Under the pieces are notes generated by a model, which did no database searches, had not been told where the DNA came from, and was given only the letters and a program-made list of their open reading frames with translations. A DNA stretch of 64,000 nucleotides from Christensenella intestinihominis (lineage in GTDB: Bacteria; Bacillota; Clostridia; Christensenellales; Christensenellaceae), in NCBI RefSeq assembly GCF_001678845.1, contig NZ_MAIQ01000003.1:186001-250000 (forward strand), written 5' to 3'. Within the stretch, counting starts at the first letter, position 1; each line of letters opens with the position of its first letter. The position numbers were made by a program, and so were the translations under genes. Positions 9,207 to 17,750 of this stretch are shown in pieces.

Positions 9207-10022
9207 ATGAATTTAAGCCATCCCATTTTGGTTAGGCCGCCTCAGATACTTTCAAACCAGGTTACCTTGAAAAACAATTTCGAGATGGAACGCAAAGACC
9301 TCACGGAAGCAGAGATTGTTTTGGTGCAGCAGGGAAATGTCAACGCGTGGTTTGACGGTATTTCCTATTCCCTTGGGAGCGGCGACATCGTTCTGATACC
9401 CGGGCTTGCGTATCGGCTGTCCTCCTTGGGCGAAAATCCGTGTACGCTGATTACGCTTTATTTGTCGTCCTTTCAATATGCCGGGCAGGAAGAGGGCCGC
9501 CTGCCATACGTCCCGCGTGAAACGCTCCTTCCGTGCAGCAATTCCACCGTGCCCATGACGGGCATCATCACGCAGGTCCACGCCGAATTATCGGAAAAAC
9601 GGCCGGATTATAAAATTGCGGCGGGAAAGCTTACCGAATATCTTTTGATCCTTTTGCAGCGCAAGCTGATGGATAACGACGTAAGCTCGGAGCCTGCGTC
9701 CCTCCTGTCCGGAATCAAGGAATATATTGAAAACAATTACGAAAAAAACATCACGCTTTCAAGCCTTTCCGACGTTTTTTTTGTAAGCCCGTTCCACATT
9801 GCGCACCTGTTTAAGGAAAAATATGATATTTCCCCGATCCAGTACCTGATCAAAACGCGCATCAAAATCGCTGCCGAGCTGCTCGTGCAGACGAGTTATA
9901 CCGTATTTGAAATTTCAAACCTCGTCGGATACCCGAACGCCAATTATTTCAATATTATCTTCAAGCGGTTTACGGGCATGAGCCCCGGAAAATACCGTAA
10001 AAAAATGCAGAAAAAGCTGTAG
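9207..10022 (+). CDS. AraC family transcriptional regulator
   Basis: 271 aa from the ATG at 9207. A GTG nine bases upstream is in frame, but the AGAGGTG ribosome site fits the ATG better. The N-terminal half is a cupin-like sensor (GDIVLIPGLAYRLSSLG). The C-terminal ~100 residues hold the two helix-turn-helix units of the AraC family, with the second ending in FKRFTGMSPGKYRK. This layout is typical of sugar-responsive activators. The divergent neighbour is a sugar ABC ATPase, the most likely target. A MarR-type gene follows on the other strand. Confidence 0.9.
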   Translation: MNLSHPILVRPPQILSNQVTLKNNFEMERKDLTEAEIVLVQQGNVNAWFDGISYSLGSGDIVLIPGLAYRLSSLGENPCTLITLYLSSFQYAGQEEGRLPYVPRETLLPCSNSTVPMTGIITQVHAELSEKRPDYKIAAGKLTEYLLILLQRKLMDNDVSSEPASLLSGIKEYIENNYEKNITLSSLSDVFFVSPFHIAHLFKEKYDISPIQYLIKTRIKIAAELLVQTSYTVFEISNLVGYPNANYFNIIFKRFTGMSPGKYRKKMQKKL

Positions 10023-10067
10023 CCGGCCGTTCCATCTCCCGCCCTTCCCCTGCGGCAGGGAATAACA

Positions 10068-10478
10068 TTATTCCATATCCGCGAGCAGCTTTTCCAGCAG
10101 CACGTCAAGCGTCTTTTTTTCCCCGGCGGAAAGATTGCGCGTCATATAGTCCTCCCACTCCGCCTCAACCGCGCGGATCGCGTGATAGGCTTTCTTCGTT
10201 TTCTCCGTGGGATAAAGGCCGTACTGCCTCCTGTCTTTTGGGGAAACAATGCGCGTAATATAGCCGTCCTGTTCAAATTTGCGAACCGCGCGCGCCACCG
10301 CGCCCTTGTTAATCCACAATTCCTCCGAGAGCCCTTCCTGGGACATCCCCTCATGGTCGCAAATGCACATCAGGTACACAAGCTGTCCCCGGGTGATTCC
10401 AATATCCTTCAGCTTCCTGTCCAGGTTGATTCCCGCCCTCCGCGACAGGATCGAAAGTTTTTTTGCGAGTTCGCGCAT
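10068..10478 (-). CDS. MarR family transcriptional regulator
   Basis: 136-aa winged-helix repressor. The recognition helix region is LWINKGAVARAVRKFEQDGY and the wing is TRIVSPKDRRQYGLYPTEK, both typical of MarR. It is divergent from a MATE efflux gene. The 209 bp between them holds a sigma-A promoter and several GTTGCC/GGCAAC inverted repeats. The natural reading is a drug- or metabolite-responsive repressor of the pump. Ligand is unknown. Confidence 0.92.
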   Translation of the reverse strand: MRELAKKLSILSRRAGINLDRKLKDIGITRGQLVYLMCICDHEGMSQEGLSEELWINKGAVARAVRKFEQDGYITRIVSPKDRRQYGLYPTEKTKKAYHAIRAVEAEWEDYMTRNLSAGEKKTLDVLLEKLLADME

Positions 10479-10578
10479 ATCCCTTCTCCCTTCAATATAG
10501 CCGTCCGCACGAAACCGGCGTGCCGACGGTTCCCATTTTAGCCGTCCGCCGCCGCGCTGTCAAATATCGACAAATCAC

Positions 10579-10607
10579 TTGACTTGTCCGGTTTTCCGCA
10601 TTATAAT
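10579..10607 (+). promoter_or_regulatory. Sigma-A promoter of the MATE gene
   Basis: TTGACT (10579-10584) and TATAAT (10602-10607) with 17 bp spacing, about 80 bp upstream of the MATE start. Operator repeats lie directly downstream, so repressor binding would block initiation or clearance. Confidence 0.8.
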
Positions 10608-10616
10608 AGTTGCACA

Positions 10617-10667
10617 GGCAACCAATTGGTTGCCTGTTATTCTGGATATATAGTTGCCCAGGCAACT
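10617..10667. promoter_or_regulatory. MarR-type operator array
   Basis: A perfect 18-bp palindrome GGCAACCAATTGGTTGCC lies at 10617-10634. It is followed by AGTTGCC-CA-GGCAACT at 10652-10667 (7-bp arms). An overlapping GTTGC-ACAG-GCAAC starts at about 10610. All share the half-site GTTGCC/GGCAAC, begin just after the -10 and end 20 bp before the start codon. They are the obvious binding sites for the adjacent MarR protein. Confidence 0.75.
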
Positions 10668-10687
10668 TTAAAGGAGTTTAAATAATT

Positions 10688-12094
10688 ATGGAAACAGCAT
10701 CGGAAACAAAACTTTTGGGAACCGCGCCCATCGGGAAACTGGTGATGAAGTACGCGGTGCCGAGCGTCATTTCCCTTTTGGTAAATGCGCTTTACAATAT
10801 TGTAGACCAGATTTTTATCGGCCAGGGCGTCGGTTATCTCGGCAATGCCGCCACCAACGTCATCTTCCCCTTAACCGTCATTGTGCTCGCCTTTTCCCTG
10901 CTGATCGGCGACGGCGCGGCGGCCTACCTGAGCCTGAAGCTGGGCGAGGGCCGGAAGGACCAGGCGCAAAGGGGCGTGGGCAATGCACTGACGCTGCTGA
11001 TTGTTTTTGGCGCGGCATTCCTCCTGCTCGGCGTCTTTTTCCTCGAGCCGCTCGCGCACCTCTTTGGCGCAACGGAAAATTCCCTGCCCTATGCGCTCGA
11101 TTACGGCAGGATTATCGTCCTCGGGTTCCCCTTCGTGATGATCGGCACAGGCCTGAATTCCTGTATCCGTGCCGAGGGAAGCCCCAAGGTCGCCATGCTT
11201 TCGATGATCGCCGGCGCGGTCACCAACACCATCCTCGACCCGATTTTTATTTTTGTTTGCGGCTGGGGCGTGGAGGGCGCGGCACTCGCGACCATCCTCG
11301 GCCAGATACTCACCTTTGCCGTCAGCACGCTTTACCTGCGCAATCCAAAAATCCTCCGTATTTCCCGCAGGGATATGAAGCTGTCCCTTAATACGTCGAA
11401 AACGGTGATGGGCTACGGCGTTTCCAGCTTTATTACACAGATCGCCGTTACGGTTTCCATCCTTGTCGCCAACAATATGATCGTTCAATACGGCGCGGCC
11501 TCCGTTTACGGCCCCGATATCCCGCTTGCCGCATTCGGCATCGTGATGAAGGTCTACCAGATATTGCTTTCCTTTATGGTTGGGTTCGGCATCGGCGCAC
11601 AGCCTATCGTCGGGTTCAACTATGGGGCGCGCAGCTTCCTGCGGGTGAAAAAAGCATACCTGCTTGCCATCGGCTGCGCAACCGCCGTCGCCGCCATAGG
11701 CTTTGTGATGTTCCAGTTTTTCCCGCAGGCGATTATCAACCTCTTCGGCTCCGAGGATGCGCTGTACAACGAATTCGCGCAGAAAAGCTTCCGCATTTTC
11801 CTGATGCTGTGCATCCTGTCCGGCTTCCAGACCGTAACGGGCATCTTTTTCCAGTCCATCGGCAAACCGGTAAAGGCCGCGGTCGTTACCCTTTCACGCC
11901 AAATCCTGGTGCTTGTTCCCGCAACCCTGATCCTGCCCGTCTTTCTCGGCCTCGACGGCGTTTTGTGGGCCGGTCCCGTTGCGGACGGAATTTCTTTCCT
12001 GATTGCCCTCATCCTCGCCCTTTTCGAGATAAAACACCTTACAAGCCAGCATGCGCAGGAGCAGGAGGCGGCGCTCTGTGCGGAACAGGGCTAA
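10688..12094 (+). CDS. MATE family multidrug efflux protein (MepA-like)
   Basis: 468-aa inner-membrane antiporter with about 12 hydrophobic helices in two homologous halves. The first half starts with the MATE-typical PIGKLVMKYAVPSVISLLVN and NIVDQIFIGQGVG. The second begins near SFITQIAVTVS and contains VGFGIGAQPIVGFNYGA, typical of the MepA branch. It expels cationic drugs or metabolites using ion gradients. AAGGAG precedes the ATG. It is divergent from a MarR gene with shared operators, and a strong terminator follows the stop. Substrate cannot be inferred. Confidence 0.93.
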   Translation: METASETKLLGTAPIGKLVMKYAVPSVISLLVNALYNIVDQIFIGQGVGYLGNAATNVIFPLTVIVLAFSLLIGDGAAAYLSLKLGEGRKDQAQRGVGNALTLLIVFGAAFLLLGVFFLEPLAHLFGATENSLPYALDYGRIIVLGFPFVMIGTGLNSCIRAEGSPKVAMLSMIAGAVTNTILDPIFIFVCGWGVEGAALATILGQILTFAVSTLYLRNPKILRISRRDMKLSLNTSKTVMGYGVSSFITQIAVTVSILVANNMIVQYGAASVYGPDIPLAAFGIVMKVYQILLSFMVGFGIGAQPIVGFNYGARSFLRVKKAYLLAIGCATAVAAIGFVMFQFFPQAIINLFGSEDALYNEFAQKSFRIFLMLCILSGFQTVTGIFFQSIGKPVKAAVVTLSRQILVLVPATLILPVFLGLDGVLWAGPVADGISFLIALILALFEIKHLTSQHAQEQEAALCAEQG

Positions 12095-12140
12095 GCACTA
12101 CAGCTCAATCGTTTTCGCCTCAGCAGAAATTGGCTTTTAG

Positions 12141-12177
12141 AAAACACAAGGCGCACATTCTGCGCCTTGTGTTTTTT
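12141..12177. terminator. Bidirectional Rho-independent terminator
   Basis: A 15-bp perfect stem (AAAACACAAGGCGCA and its complement) with loop CATTC. It is flanked by A-runs on one side and T-runs on the other, so it works in both directions. It lies between the convergent MATE gene and the last gene of the catabolic operon. Confidence 0.9.
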
Positions 12178-12194
12178 TGCCGCATAAGATACTG

Positions 12195-13241
12195 CTAATT
12201 TGTAATTTTCAACATTTTGCCAGCGTTTTTATAAAAAATGTTTTCCAGATGCGAGGTTTCATTTTGCCCATATACCGCCTTTGATGCGCGCAAAAGTTCG
12301 CGTATTTCTTCATAAATATAGAAGGTGAATTCTTGAATACTGCCTCCCATGGGGCCTAACCCCCACGGTACAGGATGCTCGCTTACATAATAATGCTTAT
12401 TGTTGATCTCAATATCCTTTCCTCTGCAGAAAGCCAGCGGTGCATCCGACCCAAACAGTATCCGCGTGCTGTCAACCCTGTGCAACAAATATTCCAATAC
12501 CGGGCCGCTGTTAATAAGCGCGGTATCGAACCATACATTTTCGCGGCCTACCAGGAAATCGATCAGCCCGTCGATATCCTTATAGCAGAATGCACGCCCC
12601 ACATGTGCAAGGATAAACTTTGCATCGGGATATGTCCGGGTACATTCGTCAAGTTCGCGTCGGTTGTCCGCATCATGCAGCCGTCCTTTCCTGGGAATAT
12701 GCAGTAAAATAAAAAGCTTATTCTGTTGCGCATACTCCAGCGCGGACTGGTTGAGCATATCATATATGCCGCATTCGCGTCCTTGTACAACCGGTATGTC
12801 CGGATAGGGCTTGAGGCCCAGAAATCCTTTTCGCCCAAGGAGGTTATATTTCTTCTCCGTTTCTTCCATATCCTCATACTGCCCCGGAATATAGTAAAAT
12901 CCCAGGCCGTATTTTTGCGCATGCTCCATGACATATTCGTTCACCATCGTTCGATCTATTTGCGGAAACGGCGATCCGAATACAATCGGAATAACCGTTT
13001 TGGGCGGAAACGCACTTTTCGCACAAAACAGATAGTCTTCAATTGTGAACTCCTTCATATAGTCGAAGTCTGTCCACGGCTTATATTGCTTATACTTCCC
13101 ATATTCTTCTTTGGGAATAGCCACACAGGCGTGCGTCCATACATGCACATGGCTGTCAATAATTCGTGCGGGCAGGCGTACGAGGAATTCCTCAGCAAAT
13201 TGCTTCCTGTCATCTTCCCGAATTTCAAAATCTGAAATCAT
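12195..13241 (-). CDS. Amidohydrolase family TIM-barrel metal hydrolase
   Basis: 348 aa. The metal-binding set of the amidohydrolase-2 family is complete: HxH at His31/His33 (DSHVHVW), a further His in LLHIPRKG, a His in ILAHVGRA, and the catalytic Asp in LFGSDAPLA. Relatives include lactonases and decarboxylases of sugar and aromatic pathways. As last gene of the catabolic operon, starting 17 bp after the FGGY kinase, it may open a sugar lactone made by the Gfo/Idh dehydrogenase, but this is inferred from position. No signal peptide, so cytoplasmic. Several aromatic residues insert between strand 1 and the LKPYPDIPV segment. Confidence 0.8.
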   Translation of the reverse strand: MISDFEIREDDRKQFAEEFLVRLPARIIDSHVHVWTHACVAIPKEEYGKYKQYKPWTDFDYMKEFTIEDYLFCAKSAFPPKTVIPIVFGSPFPQIDRTMVNEYVMEHAQKYGLGFYYIPGQYEDMEETEKKYNLLGRKGFLGLKPYPDIPVVQGRECGIYDMLNQSALEYAQQNKLFILLHIPRKGRLHDADNRRELDECTRTYPDAKFILAHVGRAFCYKDIDGLIDFLVGRENVWFDTALINSGPVLEYLLHRVDSTRILFGSDAPLAFCRGKDIEINNKHYYVSEHPVPWGLGPMGGSIQEFTFYIYEEIRELLRASKAVYGQNETSHLENIFYKNAGKMLKITN

Positions 13242-13258
13242 TCCTGTTTTCTCCTGTG

Positions 13259-14806
13259 TTATTCATACCGCTTCATCAATGCGGCATAGGCTTCATAGTC
13301 ACCAAGCAAATGCTCGTAAACCGAACAAAACAACTGGAAGTAATCCATATACATTTCGTGTGTTTTTGGATCAGGGTCCATGTGGTCCACATATTCCGCC
13401 CATTGCTTCGCAACAGAATAATCAGGCAGGTATCCGGTGGAAACTCCTGCCAGGATGGCATTTCCATACGGAGCTCCCGTCCTGTTTTTCAGCATAACGG
13501 TTGGATGTCCAAAAACATCGGTAAATATTCTCCGCCACAACCTGCTCTTTGCACCGCCCTCGTTCATCACAATTGCTCCCTTGGTTGTGATTCCCTGCGC
13601 GCAAATTGCCCGGTATTGGCGAAAGGCTGAAAAGGCAACGCCTTCCATCATCGACCGTACCAAATGCCCCTTCGTAGTGTTCATCCCCCAGCCAAACACA
13701 CTGCCACAGGCGTTGACATTAAACTCCGGCGTTCTTGCTCCCATAAAATAAGGCAGCGTAATCAGGCCGTCCGCTCCCGGACGAATATGTTCGGCATCCA
13801 GGTTCAGCAGGTCATATGCGTCATATCCGCCGTTCTTTTCTACAAACCGTTCGTAAGTGGAAAAATTGTTCCGCAGGTGCCGCATCACATAGCCGCCGGT
13901 TGTCGTGGTAGAAAAAATAACGTAATTATCCTCCGAATGAACGGGATAAATACAGTTCCAGATGTTTTTTAGGAACGTGGGGGCGCCCAAAATCACACCC
14001 AGGACGGCCGCCGTACCAAGGTTGATTTGCGTTTCTCCCGGTTCCGTTGCTCCACCGGCCAGCCAGCCGGCAAATGCATCCACAGTGCCTGCGATTACAG
14101 GCGTTCCTTCTTTTAGTCCAGTCAGGCGCGCAGCCTCCTGCGTCACTTCCCCAATCACCTGTTCGCACGGATATAGTTCCGGAAGGTGGTCCGGGTTAAT
14201 TCCAACCCGTTCACACATTTCCATATCAAATTTTTTATTCCGGATGTCAAAAATCGTTCCAAAAAATGTTCCTACGGAATAATTTGCGCACATTTTTCCG
14301 CTGAGTTTATAGGTCACGTATCCATCCGGGGAAAGCACCTTATAGATGCGCTTATAGTCATCCGGACGGTTTTTCCGTTCCCACAACAGGCTTGTACAAA
14401 TTGATTGCTCGTCAATATTATAACCGCTCAAGGCAAAGCAAGCCTCTTCGCCTACCTCTTCCTTCAATTCCCGGACAACCTCTTTCGCGCGGTTATCCAA
14501 AAAATTGTAAGCTTTATTAATAACCTTACCGTCCCTGTCCACCATCACAATTGCCGGTACGGCCGAAGAAACGCTTACTCCACGGATTTTCGTTGTATCA
14601 AGGTGGTTCTCCGCAATGATTTTCCGGATAATATGATAGATATTGCGCCAGTATTCATCCGGGTCTGTCTCCGACCACGTAGAGGAGTGGGAAACTGTAA
14701 TCTTATGTTCCGAAAAACCATAGCCAATCGTGGTTCCCTCGTCATCGATGATACATGCTTTTGCTCCACCGCATCCAATATCAATTCCTACAAAATAATT
14801 ACTCAT
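13259..14806 (-). CDS. FGGY family carbohydrate kinase
   Basis: 515 aa, the usual length for xylulokinase, glycerol kinase and tetritol kinases. Visible are the N-terminal phosphate-binding loop (YFVGIDIGCGGAKACI), the central GTVDAFAGWLAGG with the catalytic-base Asp, and the C-terminal ATP-site segment NEGGAKSRLWRRI. It phosphorylates an imported sugar, polyol or ketose. The ribosome site is unusual: only AAGG almost touching the ATG, with a 9-bp near-palindrome (14818-14836) just upstream. A perfect 16-bp hairpin sits further up in the 131-bp gap after the aldolase. Sugar identity is not readable. Confidence 0.88.
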   Translation of the reverse strand: MSNYFVGIDIGCGGAKACIIDDEGTTIGYGFSEHKITVSHSSTWSETDPDEYWRNIYHIIRKIIAENHLDTTKIRGVSVSSAVPAIVMVDRDGKVINKAYNFLDNRAKEVVRELKEEVGEEACFALSGYNIDEQSICTSLLWERKNRPDDYKRIYKVLSPDGYVTYKLSGKMCANYSVGTFFGTIFDIRNKKFDMEMCERVGINPDHLPELYPCEQVIGEVTQEAARLTGLKEGTPVIAGTVDAFAGWLAGGATEPGETQINLGTAAVLGVILGAPTFLKNIWNCIYPVHSEDNYVIFSTTTTGGYVMRHLRNNFSTYERFVEKNGGYDAYDLLNLDAEHIRPGADGLITLPYFMGARTPEFNVNACGSVFGWGMNTTKGHLVRSMMEGVAFSAFRQYRAICAQGITTKGAIVMNEGGAKSRLWRRIFTDVFGHPTVMLKNRTGAPYGNAILAGVSTGYLPDYSVAKQWAEYVDHMDPDPKTHEMYMDYFQLFCSVYEHLLGDYEAYAALMKRYE

Positions 14807-14859
14807 ACCTTATTAATACATAATGCGCCGCATTATGCGAATCCTTTCTCTGTTTGATC

Positions 14860-14895
14860 GTTATGGATATTGCGCTGAAGCGCAATATCCATAAC
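14860..14895 (-). other. Perfect intercistronic hairpin
   Basis: Arms GTTATGGATATTGCGC and its exact complement (16 bp) around a 4-nt loop. It is located between the aldolase and kinase genes of one operon. No T-run follows on the transcribed strand, so it is more likely an mRNA stability or processing element than a terminator. Confidence 0.7.
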
Positions 14896-14937
14896 CTGGC
14901 CTGCTCTTGCTGTAACAGGATGGCCGTCCATTGGCCA

Positions 14938-15759
14938 CTATTCTCCCAACATTTGCGCATATGCCTCTTTCGCTGTAATTCCTTTACGGAAAATATCTCC
15001 TATCGCCCGCGTCATGCCGATCGGATTTTTTGCTTCGGAAATATTCCGTCCGATCAGGCAGCCTTTTGCACCCCTCCGGGCCACGATTTCGATCATATCC
15101 AGGAATTCATTTTCCGGTACTTTCGTCCCTCCGTTAATTAAGACTGGTATCTTGACATAATTGATAATTTTTTCAAAAGAATCCGGATCGTTTGTATAGT
15201 TTGTGGAAATGACATCCACTCCCAGTTCGGAACATACCCGGCCGGCAAACATCAGGTACTCCGCGCCGTATTTTTTAACATTATCATCGTTGGTATTATA
15301 GAAGGTAGGGAATTCTGCCTCTACGATAAATGCAAGCCCATATTTCGCACATTCCCTGACATAGCCGGCAACGGTTCGCATGGCGGCCCCTGCACTTTCC
15401 GAATAGAAGTCTACCGGAAGAACAAGGCCATCCACGCCGTTGGTCACCGCTTCTTCCACCGTACTGGTCACAATCATTTCATAAGGGTTCTCCTGGCTAT
15501 ACGCAGGATATACCGGCAAATAGGTAAGCACTGCCACTTCCGGTTTCAATACATTGATTACCTTTTGCACCATTCCCTTTCCAATATTGATACAGGTCGC
15601 TCCGCCTTTCATTGCAAGGTCGCAGGACTGTGCCACGTCAAATTGTCCCGGATAGATTTCTTTGCTCGTCATCTGATGACATCCCGCGAAGATAATGCAT
15701 GTGTCCGTTTCGTCAAAAATGCGGTTCATACGAACCATTTTTCCTGTAAATGCTGTCAT
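14938..15759 (-). CDS. LsrF/DhnA-like aldolase without the usual Schiff-base lysine
   Basis: 273-aa TIM-barrel protein of the DeoC/LacD/class I FBP aldolase superfamily, closest by pattern to LsrF. The C-terminal phosphate-binding strands are well kept (KIPVLINGGTKVPENE and GCLIGRNISEAKNPIGM). In LsrF and FbaB-type enzymes, strand 6 carries the catalytic lysine in a motif like IIKTYY. Here the same place reads VISTNYT, with Ser185 (codon 15205-15207) where the lysine is expected. AGGAGG precedes the start. The gene lies between the dehydrogenase and kinase genes of the catabolic operon. It may use another lysine, a different chemistry, or not be an aldolase at all. Confidence 0.75.
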   Translation of the reverse strand: MTAFTGKMVRMNRIFDETDTCIIFAGCHQMTSKEIYPGQFDVAQSCDLAMKGGATCINIGKGMVQKVINVLKPEVAVLTYLPVYPAYSQENPYEMIVTSTVEEAVTNGVDGLVLPVDFYSESAGAAMRTVAGYVRECAKYGLAFIVEAEFPTFYNTNDDNVKKYGAEYLMFAGRVCSELGVDVISTNYTNDPDSFEKIINYVKIPVLINGGTKVPENEFLDMIEIVARRGAKGCLIGRNISEAKNPIGMTRAIGDIFRKGITAKEAYAQMLGE

Positions 15760-15796
15760 TTTTCTGTTGCCTCCTGATAATAATATGTAATTTTAT

Positions 15797-16762
15797 TTAA
15801 AATACGCCTTTTTCCGCATCCTGCACACATTTATCTATGACTTCAAAGGTTTCAAAACCGTTTTCCGCATCGATCATTGGCTTTTCCCCCGTCTGGAGGC
15901 AGTGCAGGTAATGTTCCATTTCTTCCCGGTAAACATCATCCCAATCGATCGCCGAATCCATTTCGATCCATTTGTCTTTCTTGCAATCATAGAATTTGAT
16001 ACTTTCGTTATCGCGCCACCGGATTGCTCCTTCCGTTCCATAAATCTCAATGGACCGCCCAAAATAGGGCTGCAGGAAATCCATGTGGATCGCAATGCAC
16101 AAGTCGTCTTCACATGAAATCAGCAGTTCGGCCGTATCCAATACGTCCCACTCCTTATGAATTGCCCGCGCTCCAAAGCACTTAACATTTTTTACAGGTT
16201 TTCCGCCAAACCAGAGTGCATAATCGATTTCATGTGAAAAATCGCTGATGACTCCGCCTCCCAGGGCCCGTTTTGTCCTGTAATCTGTTTTTGCGTCGGT
16301 TATTGCCTTTTTGCCCGCGACCGATGCATGGATACCGAATACTTTACCAAGCTTTCCTTCGGTCACCATCTTTTTGATCCGCTGGTATGGCTGCGCGAAC
16401 CGCAGACAATAGGCGACAAACGCAAACTTGTCATATTTCCGGCACAGCTCCCTCATCTCCCGCGCCGACTCGAGCGTGCTGCTCATTGGTTTTTCCAGCA
16501 TAACGTTTAATCCCGCTTTGACGCATTTTTCCAAATCGTCTTTGTGCGCAAAATTGGGCGTACAGATCACCACACCGTCAAAGGAGTGCTTTAACGCTTC
16601 GTCAAGGGAGGTATAGGTTTCGTCGATTCCATATTTTTCCGCTACCTCCTTGCGCCGCTGTCCGTTCATTTCGCAAAGCGCCACTTCGCATAAATGGTTA
16701 TTGAGTACCGTTTTCAGGTGTACCTCCCCAATATATCCGCATCCATGAATCAATAGTTTCAT
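15797..16762 (-). CDS. Gfo/Idh/MocA family oxidoreductase
   Basis: 321-aa NAD(P)-dependent dehydrogenase. The N-terminal Rossmann motif is IHGCGYIGEVH at residues 4-14. The family signature EKPMSSTLESA follows near residue 95 with its lysine intact. The C-terminal alpha/beta domain includes GGGVISDFSHEIDYALW with the usual catalytic-site His. These enzymes oxidise or reduce sugars, inositols and sugar acids at C-OH. It starts 11 bp after the permease gene, so it belongs to the same operon, which implies its substrate is, or derives from, the imported sugar. Confidence 0.9.
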   Translation of the reverse strand: MKLLIHGCGYIGEVHLKTVLNNHLCEVALCEMNGQRRKEVAEKYGIDETYTSLDEALKHSFDGVVICTPNFAHKDDLEKCVKAGLNVMLEKPMSSTLESAREMRELCRKYDKFAFVAYCLRFAQPYQRIKKMVTEGKLGKVFGIHASVAGKKAITDAKTDYRTKRALGGGVISDFSHEIDYALWFGGKPVKNVKCFGARAIHKEWDVLDTAELLISCEDDLCIAIHMDFLQPYFGRSIEIYGTEGAIRWRDNESIKFYDCKKDKWIEMDSAIDWDDVYREEMEHYLHCLQTGEKPMIDAENGFETFEVIDKCVQDAEKGVF

Positions 16763-16773
16763 TTTTTCTCTCC

Positions 16774-17739
16774 TTATATCTCTTTCTTGGTCCGGATGGT
16801 ATCCGCGCCGATTGCCGCCAGCAAGATCAAGCCTTTTGCAAGCTGCTGTGCAAAACTATGCACATTCAGTATCATCATCCCGTTGGATATAACGCCGATA
16901 ATCAGGCAGCCCAGTACCGTCTTTTGCACCTTTCCACTGCCTCCCGCAATGCTTGCTCCGCCCAAAACAACCGCCGTAACAACATCAAAGTCCATATTTT
17001 CTCCAGCCGAGGCAATTCCCACGCCTAACCGTGAAGCGTTGATAAATGCCGCAAGCCCTGTCAGCAGTCCAATAATTATATAGATAATAATCAAGTGCTG
17101 CTGGGTTTTTACACCGGATAGATAGGCCGCTTTTTCATTCCCTCCAATTGCATAGGTCTTAAGGGAGAACGCCGTTTTTTGTTGTACGAAAACGAATACA
17201 ACCACGACTGCTATGGCGATGATAACCGGGAGCGGCACAATTCCCACATAACCGCGGCCAATAACGTCGAATCCTTCCGGCAGTCCAAAAATTGTGGCGC
17301 CGTCGCAAATCAGGAATGCCAATCCGCGCATTGCGGTAGACATACCAATCGTTGTCAGCAGGGGAGGAATTTTCACCTTCGTTACCAAAATGCCGTTTGC
17401 AAGGCCAACGGTTCCACCGATCAGGATACTGATTACCAGGCCCAGCTCAATCGGTACGCCGCAATATTTAATCAGCATGGCTGCGACAACGCCGCAAAGC
17501 CCCATAGACGCGCCCACGGAAAGGTCGATACCGCCGGTGATAATAACCCATGTCATCCCCATGGATATAATAATCATTGTCGAAACCTGGAGCAGGATAT
17601 TCAGCAGGTTCGCAACCGTCAGGAACGTACTGGAAAGCAAAGAGAATACAACGCATAATCCAACGAATACCAGTATGGTCCCAAATCCCTTGCTTTTCCA
17701 AAAAGCTTCTTTTCCACTTATCGCAGTTTCATTTTTCAT
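16774..17739 (-). CDS. Sugar ABC transporter permease (RbsC family)
   Basis: 321-aa polytopic membrane protein of the BPD_transp_2 family. It has GGIDLSVGASMG in the N-terminal third and VVLGGASIAGGSGK near the C-terminus. It is the only permease in this operon, so the channel is probably a homodimer, unlike the two-permease system at 1.3-3.3 kb. It follows the ATPase gene by 11 bp. Substrate presumably matches the downstream dehydrogenase, aldolase and kinase. Confidence 0.92.
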   Translation of the reverse strand: MKNETAISGKEAFWKSKGFGTILVFVGLCVVFSLLSSTFLTVANLLNILLQVSTMIIISMGMTWVIITGGIDLSVGASMGLCGVVAAMLIKYCGVPIELGLVISILIGGTVGLANGILVTKVKIPPLLTTIGMSTAMRGLAFLICDGATIFGLPEGFDVIGRGYVGIVPLPVIIAIAVVVVFVFVQQKTAFSLKTYAIGGNEKAAYLSGVKTQQHLIIIYIIIGLLTGLAAFINASRLGVGIASAGENMDFDVVTAVVLGGASIAGGSGKVQKTVLGCLIIGVISNGMMILNVHSFAQQLAKGLILLAAIGADTIRTKKEI

Positions 17740-17750
17740 AATTTTTTCTC

